Assembly: GCA_946887065.1 (NCBI GenBank)
Contig: CAMPKL010000299.1
Coordinates: 1 to 5,301 of the forward strand
Reading direction: 5' to 3'
DNA length: 5,301 nt
DNA from: an uncultured Bryobacterales bacterium
GTDB lineage: Bacteria; Acidobacteriota; Terriglobia; Bryobacterales; UBA6623
Translations under genes and position numbers: made by a program
The notes under the pieces: generated by a model
Seen by the model: the letters and a program-made list of their open reading frames with translations, nothing else
Databases searched by the model: none
What the model was told of the DNA's origin: nothing
Shown: positions 1-5,301 of the stretch, one piece after another
Numbering within the stretch: the stretch's first letter is position 1
Layout of the letters: each line of letters begins with the position of its first letter

Positions 1-1092
1 AGCCTGGAACCCGCCGGCGTTGACGGTTTCGTGGCCAAGCTCGGCCCCAACGGCGACGCTCTCGAATTTTCGACCTTCGTCGGGGGCTTCGGAGAGGACC
101 GGGTACTGGCTCTGGCCCGCCGGGACGACGGCGCGCTCGTCTTGAGCGGCGCGACGGCGGCGGGCGATTTCCCCTTGACCGCCGGCTTTCTCGACCGCGG
201 AGCCGGATTCCTCGCAACGCTAAGCCCGGACGGCTCCGCTCTCGCCTTCTCGACCCGCCTGCCGCGCCGCGTGGAGGACTATCCGCTTCCCGAGGGCGTC
301 GCCGCCTTCAGCGCCGGCGCCGAGCGACTGGCGCTGGCGGGAGGCGCCGGACTCGTGACCTACTTCGAGCCCTCCGATCCCGACCAACCCGCAATTTGGG
401 CACTCGCCGGCTCCGCCGAACTCGAACTGGCGAGACATGTCTCACCGGGAGAGTTGGTATCGCTATACGGCGTTGATATCGGTCCCCCCGAGCCGACGTC
501 TTTCGAACTAGGCTCTGACGGCCGGGTCCCCTTCGAGTTGGCGGGCGTGCGAGCGCTGCTCGACGGCCAGCCCGCGCCGATCCTCTACGCCCAGCGCGAT
601 CAGGTCAACATCGTGGCTCCCTTCGACCTGCCGAGCGAGGGCTACGCCGTCGTTCAATTGCTGCGTGACGGCGCCGAGATCAGCCGCGTCGTGACGGCGT
701 TGCGGCCAGCGTCTCCCGCCGTGTTCCCGGTCGGGGAGGCCTGGGCAATACTCAATCCCGACGGCACGCTGAACACTCCGCAATCCCCGGCCCCTGCGGG
801 AAGCATCGTGGCCTTGTGGGGAACCGGCGCCGGAGCCTTGTCCCCCGCGCCCCTCGACGGCGCGATCACAGCGCCGCCGTTCGCCGCGATCGAAGCGGCC
901 GTCCGCGTCCTGTTCTCCCAAGGGCGGGAAGCCGAAGTCCTCTACGCCGGCGCGGCTCCGGGTCTGGTGCAAGGCGTGGTGCAGATCAACTTTCGCATCC
1001 CGGCGCAGGCCGACGGCCACCCCCAGTCCGGCGCCTTCGTGCTGGAGATCGGCGGTGTTCGCAGCCCGGTCGCATTCGTGCATGTGCAATAG
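1..1092 (+). CDS. SBBP beta-propeller / TIGR03437-type secreted protein, C-terminal part (5' truncated)
   Basis: Partial gene: the frame is open from base 1 and gives 363 residues before the TAG stop at 1090-1092. The ATG at 31 lies inside a repeat unit and is not the real start. Residues about 7-30 (DGFVAKLGPNGDALEFST) match the SBBP propeller-blade repeat, and a degenerate second copy follows at about 67-87 (GFLATLSPDGSALAFST). From about residue 148 to the end the protein resembles the TIGR03437 C-terminal domain common in Solibacter-type Acidobacteria, with SPGELVSLYG near the start, then LYAQRDQVNIVAPF and later VVQINFRIPA. Family members are usually long, exported, repeat-rich proteins of unknown function, so an N-terminal signal and more blades are expected left of the window. 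The role is unknown; cell-surface or secreted adhesion or binding is only a guess. A hairpin follows 63 bases after the stop. No link in function to the phosphate genes is visible. Confidence 0.85.
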   Translation, partial: SLEPAGVDGFVAKLGPNGDALEFSTFVGGFGEDRVLALARRDDGALVLSGATAAGDFPLTAGFLDRGAGFLATLSPDGSALAFSTRLPRRVEDYPLPEGVAAFSAGAERLALAGGAGLVTYFEPSDPDQPAIWALAGSAELELARHVSPGELVSLYGVDIGPPEPTSFELGSDGRVPFELAGVRALLDGQPAPILYAQRDQVNIVAPFDLPSEGYAVVQLLRDGAEISRVVTALRPASPAVFPVGEAWAILNPDGTLNTPQSPAPAGSIVALWGTGAGALSPAPLDGAITAPPFAAIEAAVRVLFSQGREAEVLYAGAAPGLVQGVVQINFRIPAQADGHPQSGAFVLEIGGVRSPVAFVHVQ

Positions 1093-1155
1093 TCCCAATC
1101 ATGTGTCCGAAGGAGCAAGGGCCAAGCGGCCAGTTCCATCGGCCCAGAAAGAGAA

Positions 1156-1180
1156 ACGGCCCGCTTGAGTAGCGGGCCGT
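1156..1180. terminator. Strong perfect hairpin, possible terminator after the SBBP protein gene
   Basis: A perfect 10-bp GC-rich stem (1156-1165 acggcccgct paired with 1171-1180 agcgggccgt) closes a 5-base loop. It lies 63 bases after the stop of the upstream gene and well before the phosphatase start, the usual place for a terminator. On the plus strand it is followed by ccgtccgg rather than a T run, so it is not a classical rho-independent terminator in that direction. Read on the minus strand it is followed by ttctctttct, a better T-rich tail. It may therefore block antisense transcription, or act as an RNA-end stabiliser for the upstream message. Confidence 0.55.
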
Positions 1181-1260
1181 CCGTCCGGCTCTAGAGGAGC
1201 AAGGCGCGGGACGGGGCGTTTGCGGGTTAGAAAGAAGCTGTCCCCTATGTGGAGAACGGA

Positions 1261-1281
1261 CCGCCAGCTAAAGCTTGGCGG
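1261..1281 (+). other. Bulged hairpin in the phosphatase leader region
   Basis: Bases 1261-1266 (ccgcca) pair with 1276-1281 (tggcgg), and 1267-1268 (gc) pair with 1273-1274 (gc). One T at 1275 is bulged, and the loop is taaa. The element ends 57 bases before the phosphatase ATG, so it may lie in the 5' untranslated RNA, but no transcription start can be identified. There is no T run after it. A small cgg-ttcg-ccg stem-loop (1284-1293) follows at once. It matches no riboswitch class I recognise. It could be a structured leader, or a leftover of a small repeat element. Confidence 0.35.
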
Positions 1282-1324
1282 CTCGGTTCGCCGGCGCGCT
1301 GAAACGCGACGGTCACGGAACGGG

Positions 1325-1333
1325 TAGGATGGG
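1325..1333 (+). promoter_or_regulatory. Shine-Dalgarno for the alkaline phosphatase
   Basis: The stretch taggatggg contains AGGA at 1326-1329, which leaves 9 bases before the ATG at 1339. This supports that start, as does the signal peptide that begins directly at this methionine. I saw no convincing -35/-10 pair and no tandem PHO-box-like repeat upstream. Confidence 0.5.
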
Positions 1334-1338
1334 CGATT

Positions 1339-2394
1339 ATGCGCAAAGTCTTGCTATTGTGTCTCGCGCTTACGTTGCCGCTTGGCGCGCAACAGGCTAA
1401 GAACGTCATTCTGTTTCTCGGCGACGCGGGCGGCGTGGCGACGCTCAATGGGGCCAGCATTCTGGGTCACGGCGAGCCGCAGAAACTCTACATCCAATCG
1501 ATGCCCCATATCGGCTTGTCCGATACCTCGTCCGCTTCCCAATGGGTGTCGGATTCGGCTGCGGGCATGACGGCCGTCGTCACGGGTCAGAAGACGCATA
1601 ACGGCGTGGTTTCCCAGGGGCCTGATGCGGTTCGGGGAACGACGGACGGCGCGCCGCTGAAGACGATCTTGGAGTACGCCGAGGAGCGTGGACTCTCGAC
1701 CGGCGTACTCACCAACGTGACGTTTACGGACGCGACGCCGGCGGCGACATATGCGCAGGTCAACGATCGCGGGAACTTCGCCAGGATTTTCCGGCAGTTT
1801 CTGGCGCCTCGTTTCGGCGACGGCGTTGATGTTTTGATTGGCCCCGGTCTCGCGGCCGTCGACCAGAAATTGGCGGCGGAAGGAGCGACGGTGGCCGGGT
1901 TGATGAAAACCAGCGGACGTCCGCTCTATGATTCGCTGGAGGCTATTCCGAGTGACGCTGAGAGGGCGGTGGCCTTGTTCCCGAGCCGCAACGATTTCAA
2001 TCTGCCTCGGGCGGTTGAGCGGGCGATCGATATCCTGTCGAAGAATCCTAACGGCTTTTTCTTGATGGTCGAAGGCGACATGCACACGGACGACATCGAG
2101 GCAGGCCTGCGCCGGGCGCTGGAGTTGGACGCCATCATCCGCGCGACGGCACTGCGGATGCCGGATGACGACACGTTGATCGTCTTCACGGCCGATCATT
2201 CGTTCGACCTGCTGGTGTCCGGCGGCAGGAAGGGCGAACCCGTGGTTGTAGGCGCCGGGATCCGCGTGGGCGGCAGCCACACGGGCGAAGAAGTGGTCGT
2301 CGCCGCCCAAGGGCCAGGCAGCGAGCGCGTGCGCGGCTACATGCCGAACACGCAGATCTTCCACATCATGATGCAGGCGTACGGCTGGGAATAG
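1339..2394 (+). CDS. Alkaline phosphatase (PhoA superfamily), exported, compact form
   Basis: This gene should encode an exported metal-dependent phosphomonoesterase that frees inorganic phosphate in the periplasm or outside. Residues 1-17 form a short signal peptide with probable cleavage after LGA. By comparison with E. coli PhoA, I place Asp29 (in ILFLGDAGG) as the bridging metal ligand, Ser73 in DSAAGMTA as the catalytic serine, Asp131 and Thr133 in DATPAA at the Mg site, and Arg144, exactly 11 residues after Thr133, as the phosphate-binding arginine. Glu245 in FLMVEG, Asp286-His287 in TADHS and His314 in GSHTGEE complete the recognisable metal ligands. The usual Asp-x3-His zinc pair after VEG is not present in normal form; the local sequence is GDMHTDD. 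At 351 residues it is about 100 shorter than E. coli PhoA. The end (NTQIFHIMMQAYGW) fits the family C-terminus. It converges on the phytase gene, 7 bases between stops. The family is firm; exact substrate range and activity are not. Confidence 0.9.
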   Translation: MRKVLLLCLALTLPLGAQQAKNVILFLGDAGGVATLNGASILGHGEPQKLYIQSMPHIGLSDTSSASQWVSDSAAGMTAVVTGQKTHNGVVSQGPDAVRGTTDGAPLKTILEYAEERGLSTGVLTNVTFTDATPAATYAQVNDRGNFARIFRQFLAPRFGDGVDVLIGPGLAAVDQKLAAEGATVAGLMKTSGRPLYDSLEAIPSDAERAVALFPSRNDFNLPRAVERAIDILSKNPNGFFLMVEGDMHTDDIEAGLRRALELDAIIRATALRMPDDDTLIVFTADHSFDLLVSGGRKGEPVVVGAGIRVGGSHTGEEVVVAAQGPGSERVRGYMPNTQIFHIMMQAYGWE

Positions 2395-2401
2395 AGCCGA
2401 T

Positions 2402-3478
2402 CTACTTCGACGTTTCGAGCGCCGCTTCGACGTCGCGCCAGTCGTAGAGCATGAAGTTCTTGCCGACGCTGTTCATCACAACCAACAGACCGCTGGGGAA
2501 ACGCGGTCCCAATGGAGCGGACGTCGCTTCGATGCCGTCGGTCTCGTCGGCGCCGCCGTGTACGATGCCAATCAGCGCGGCAGGCGACTCGGCGTTGCGC
2601 GAATAGACCGGGTAGGCGCTGCCGCCTACGACCTGATCCGTGCAGACGATGTAGCCGCCGCCCGCGGATGCGTAAATGGCCAGGCCCTCGCGGTCCCCCT
2701 GGAACCCGTCTTGGCCGAAGAATTGAATCTCCTCGGCGGCATTGGGGTGATCGGGATCGGCGTGGTACTTGTGGATTCCGGCTAGCTCGTCGGCGTAGTA
2801 AACGTGTCCGAACTCGTCGTCGACGGCGACGGCTTCGATCTCGCCGGTTCCGCTGAAGGCGCCGAATTCGCGGACCTTGACGGCGCGGACGCGTCCCGCG
2901 CCATCGTCTTCGAGGCGGTATTGCCAGAGGTAGGCTCCCGAAGGTCCTTCCTTGCGGCTTACGATGGCGAAGAAGGCGTTGTCGCTAGGGCGGCGATAGA
3001 GGGAGACGCCCATGGGCGCGGCCCGCTCCCCGGGTTCGCCTGCGAATACCTGCAAGCTGTCTGCTGAAGAGACATCGCGCAGGCGGCGTTCCTGTGGATC
3101 GACGGCGAAGACGCGCAAGCGGCCCCGGTATCTCTCCGTTGCGACGGCGATGTCAACGGTTTCTCCGCCGAGCGGAAAGCCGTACTCGAGGTCGACGTTG
3201 TTGGGCCGGTCGATGCCGTCGATCAACTGCACGAGTGTGCCGTCGAGATCGAAGACGCCAATGGCGCCGCCGGGCGCCGGAGCCTTGTTGACCCCCAAGA
3301 TGAGGCTGGCGCTGGGATCAGCAGGGCTGATCCAGATGGCTGGATCGTCTGCGTCTTCGCCGAGCGATGCGGTCTCGACGACGGGCGTGATACGCAGTTC
3401 CGCCGGAGCGGGGGCGGGCGTGTCGCCGCAGCCGGTGAACAGGGCTGCGGCGAGCAATGAGTAAGAAAAACGACGCAT
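2402..3478 (-). CDS. Beta-propeller phytase (3-phytase, PF02333 family), predicted lipoprotein
   Basis: Beta-propeller phytases are calcium-dependent enzymes that remove phosphates stepwise from phytate (inositol hexakisphosphate). At 358 residues this one is close to the Bacillus enzyme. Family motifs run in order along the whole protein: DADDPAIW (42-49), NNVDLEYGF (93-101), VATERYRG (112-119), SRKEG (174-178) with a probable phosphate-binding Lys176, VDDEFGHVYYADE (219-231), REGLAIY (263-269), TDGIEA (313-318), LGPRFPSGL (323-331) and the NFMLYDW end (341-347). The N-terminus is basic, then hydrophobic, and ends in FTGC with Cys17 as the predicted lipid anchor, followed by a Pro/Ala linker (20-26). 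It should therefore sit on a membrane, facing the periplasm or outside. Phe at the -3 lipobox position is less common. The start is 2 bases after the receptor stop, with no clear Shine-Dalgarno, so translation is probably coupled to the receptor. No frameshift or missing motif was seen. Confidence 0.92.
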   Translation of the reverse strand: MRRFSYSLLAAALFTGCGDTPAPAPAELRITPVVETASLGEDADDPAIWISPADPSASLILGVNKAPAPGGAIGVFDLDGTLVQLIDGIDRPNNVDLEYGFPLGGETVDIAVATERYRGRLRVFAVDPQERRLRDVSSADSLQVFAGEPGERAAPMGVSLYRRPSDNAFFAIVSRKEGPSGAYLWQYRLEDDGAGRVRAVKVREFGAFSGTGEIEAVAVDDEFGHVYYADELAGIHKYHADPDHPNAAEEIQFFGQDGFQGDREGLAIYASAGGGYIVCTDQVVGGSAYPVYSRNAESPAALIGIVHGGADETDGIEATSAPLGPRFPSGLLVVMNSVGKNFMLYDWRDVEAALETSK

Positions 3479-3480
3479 GG

Positions 3481-5301
3481 TTAGAACCGCAGTTTAAGGC
3501 CGATCTGCAGGACGCGCGGTCCGCCGACGCCGCGGATGATCTCGCCGAAGTTGCCTTCGTCCTTGTTGCTTTCCGGCGCCTGGAAGCTGGCCGTGTTGCT
3601 GATGTTGTAAGCCTCGACGCGGAAGTCGAGCGAAGTCGTTTCGCTGAGGCGGGTGCTCTTCATCAACGAGATGTCGAGGCGGCGTTGCAGCGGCGCGCGC
3701 ATGATGTTGCGGCCCATCTCGCCGAAGTACGCCCCGCTCGATTGGATCAGGTCGGTGCGGAAGTATTCATCAACGCGTTCGGATGCGGAGCCGGAAGTCT
3801 TCAGTTCGTCATAGCTGGAGCCCGTGAAGTTCGGACGGGGCGCGGTCGAGGCGAACAGGAATCCCGAAAAGTCGGCGCCATCGACGATGCTGAAGGGGCG
3901 TCCGGACTGGAAAGCTCCGATGCCGCTCAGCGACCAGCCTTCGGCGAGGCGATTGCCGCGGAAGGGCAGGTCATACGTGAAGCTGAAAACCAAGCGATGC
4001 GGCTGATCGAAGTCCGAGACTGCGCGGTTCAGGAATAGCCGGTGCTGGTCGTTGGAAGCTTTGAGAATGCCTTCGTCGGAGAAGTAATCAATCGACTTGG
4101 ACCAGGTGTAAGCGATGCGATAGCTCAGACCATTGGAGGCGCGCTGTTGCAGGCTGGCCTGCAGGGCGTGGTAGTTGGAGTTGGAATCGGAGGTGATGGC
4201 GTTGAGGCCTTCGTCTTCATCGAAGCCAAGGATCGGAATGCGGAGTTCGGCGAAAGTGGTGCATTCTTCGTAGTCGTCAGAGACGTCGCAGGTCGGGGTC
4301 TGCGTCGGAACGAATTCGTCGTCGACCACTTCGTAAGAGTTCGACGTGAAGCCGCCGCCAGGAACGCCAGGGCGGGGCAGAAAGCCGACAGCGTTGACGT
4401 CGATGGGCGCGGATCGATTGACCGCTTGGTATAGGAAAGTGCCCTTGGTTCCGACATAGCCGATGTCCGCCAGTAGATTGCGGCCCAGCGGAAACTGCAT
4501 GGTCAGGTTCCACTGCTGGATGTAGGGGATCTGCAGGTGCGGGTCGATGAAGTGCGCTTCTAGCGCTTCGAACTCTTCGTCTGGATTCGCTGCCGTGGCC
4601 AAGAAAGGTTCGCCGTCATCGAATCCCACGATGAACTCCGGCAGCGGGAAGGTGGCGCGGTCCTGCGGAATAGTATTCCAATCGCTGACGTCGTTGAGCT
4701 CTTGCTCGCGGAAGAAGGGCGGCGAACGGCGCAGGGCATTAACGAAGCCGCCCGTGGGACGGTCGTAGTAGAAACCATATCCGCCGCGGATGACCAGGCC
4801 ATGGTCGCCGAAAGGCGAGTAGGCAAAGCCGATGCGCGGCGCGATGTTGTTGTTGTCGGCGGCGATGGTGGAATCGTTCGAGGCGCGCTGGATCGCCTCG
4901 TCGCCCGGCGAAAATCCGGTTTGATAGTTGTTGGCGAAGATATAGCCGTCGGCGATGTTGCCGTCGGGGTCGACGCGGCTGAGATCGTAGTTGGAGATCA
5001 GTCCGTTCTTCTCCGTGGGCCAGCGGAACATCTCGTAGCGTAGGCCGATATTCAGGGTCAGCTTGTTCGATACTTTCCGGTCGTCGGCGACGAAGAGAGC
5101 GTAGTCGTTGGTGCGGAAGTTGCGCAGGGTCTCGCCGTAGCTGATCGAGGACTCGGCAATCTGCTCGCCGTCGTCGCCGTCTTCGCCCACGGTCAGGACC
5201 TGCGCCCAGCTTTCGAAGCCGTATTGGCCGTTCTTCGTTTCTTGGTAGTCGCCGTCGAGGCGGTTGTGCCGGATTTCTGATTGTTCATGGCGTTCATCTG
5301 C
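3481..5301 (-). CDS. Oar-like TonB-dependent outer-membrane receptor, C-terminal part (5' truncated)
   Basis: The frame is open to the right edge and gives 606 C-terminal residues. The GTG at 5188-5190 is an internal codon, since in-frame coding (for example FESWAQVLTVGEDG) continues upstream without a stop. The protein shows the barrel half of the large Oar-like receptors abundant in Acidobacteria: NDYALFVADDRKV and LNIGLRYE (about 65-90), APRIGFAYSPFG (154-165), QQWNLTMQFPLG (262-273), GYVGTKG (281-287), YHALQASLQQR and YTWSKSIDY (377-406), SDFDQPHRLVFSF (429-441), FRVEAYNISNTASF (560-573), and a C-terminal GLKLRF whose final Phe is a typical outer-membrane barrel signal. The plug and the expected N-terminal carboxypeptidase-regulatory-like domain lie outside the window. 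The substrate cannot be read from sequence. Two cysteines nine residues apart (338 and 347) sit in an acidic stretch, probably a surface loop. The next gene, a phytase, starts 2 bases after the stop, which suggests an operon and a link to organic phosphate. Confidence 0.88.
   Translation of the reverse strand, partial: ADERHEQSEIRHNRLDGDYQETKNGQYGFESWAQVLTVGEDGDDGEQIAESSISYGETLRNFRTNDYALFVADDRKVSNKLTLNIGLRYEMFRWPTEKNGLISNYDLSRVDPDGNIADGYIFANNYQTGFSPGDEAIQRASNDSTIAADNNNIAPRIGFAYSPFGDHGLVIRGGYGFYYDRPTGGFVNALRRSPPFFREQELNDVSDWNTIPQDRATFPLPEFIVGFDDGEPFLATAANPDEEFEALEAHFIDPHLQIPYIQQWNLTMQFPLGRNLLADIGYVGTKGTFLYQAVNRSAPIDVNAVGFLPRPGVPGGGFTSNSYEVVDDEFVPTQTPTCDVSDDYEECTTFAELRIPILGFDEDEGLNAITSDSNSNYHALQASLQQRASNGLSYRIAYTWSKSIDYFSDEGILKASNDQHRLFLNRAVSDFDQPHRLVFSFTYDLPFRGNRLAEGWSLSGIGAFQSGRPFSIVDGADFSGFLFASTAPRPNFTGSSYDELKTSGSASERVDEYFRTDLIQSSGAYFGEMGRNIMRAPLQRRLDISLMKSTRLSETTSLDFRVEAYNISNTASFQAPESNKDEGNFGEIIRGVGGPRVLQIGLKLRF

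Noticed and set aside
31..33. ATG as the start of the first gene
   Set aside because: It falls in the middle of an SBBP repeat unit, and the frame continues without a stop to base 1, so the gene is truncated by the window.
508..1098. Minus-strand open frame (196 residues) opposite the SBBP/TIGR03437 gene
   Set aside because: Low-complexity Arg/Gly-rich translation with no domain; the opposite strand carries clear family motifs across the same bases.
1238..1258. PHO-box-like operator upstream of the phosphatase
   Set aside because: Only a single CTGT half-site (1238-1241) is present; the second direct repeat expected 11 bases later is absent, so PhoB control cannot be claimed from this sequence.
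1354..2364. Long minus-strand open frame (336 residues) opposite the phosphatase
   Set aside because: Its protein has no recognisable family features and is rich in Arg and His, as expected of an antisense shadow in GC-rich DNA; the plus-strand frame has full catalytic motifs, a signal peptide and a Shine-Dalgarno.
2382..2399. Shared bidirectional terminator between phosphatase and phytase
   Set aside because: Only a 5-bp stem with an 8-base loop that overlaps the phosphatase stop codon, and no T run on either side.
3457..4038. Plus-strand open frame (193 residues) over the phytase start and receptor end
   Set aside because: It overlaps two well-supported minus-strand genes, and its translation is Ala/Arg/Glu-rich without any recognised motif.
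5188..5190. GTG as the start of the TonB-dependent receptor
   Set aside because: Coding continues in frame to the window edge with receptor-like sequence, and a start here would leave out the signal peptide, the plug and part of the barrel.

Overview
The window looks like chromosomal DNA of an Acidobacteriota bacterium, probably of the Solibacter/Bryobacter type. The DNA is clearly GC-rich. It carries two protein types that are abundant in that group: an SBBP-propeller protein ending in a Solibacter-type C-terminal domain (TIGR03437-like), and an Oar-like TonB-dependent outer-membrane receptor. This assignment rests on recognising protein families by eye; no search was run.

Layout: (1) 1-1092, plus strand: the 3' part of a large secreted SBBP/TIGR03437-type protein, cut by the left edge. 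(2) 1093-1338: a 246-base intergenic region with a strong perfect hairpin, a second bulged hairpin, a 10-base direct repeat and a Shine-Dalgarno sequence for the next gene. (3) 1339-2394, plus strand: a complete, compact alkaline phosphatase (PhoA superfamily) with a signal peptide and most catalytic residues visible. (4) 2402-3478, minus strand: a complete beta-propeller phytase with a lipoprotein signal. (5) 3481-5301, minus strand: the C-terminal 606 residues of an Oar-like TonB-dependent receptor, cut by the right edge.

How they fit together: the receptor and the phytase are 2 bases apart on the same strand and are very probably one operon. The phosphatase converges on the phytase with only 7 bases between the stop codons. 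Together they look like an organic-phosphate scavenging locus. The receptor would import a bulky ligand (possibly a metal-phytate complex or a breakdown product), the lipid-anchored phytase would cut phytate to lower inositol phosphates, and the phosphatase would release phosphate from remaining monoesters. The enzyme family calls are firm; the joint pathway and the receptor substrate are inference. The phosphatase also has a shortened segment where two zinc ligands normally sit, which is the most unusual molecular feature here. No RNA genes, CRISPR arrays, insertion sequences or complete transposons were seen.
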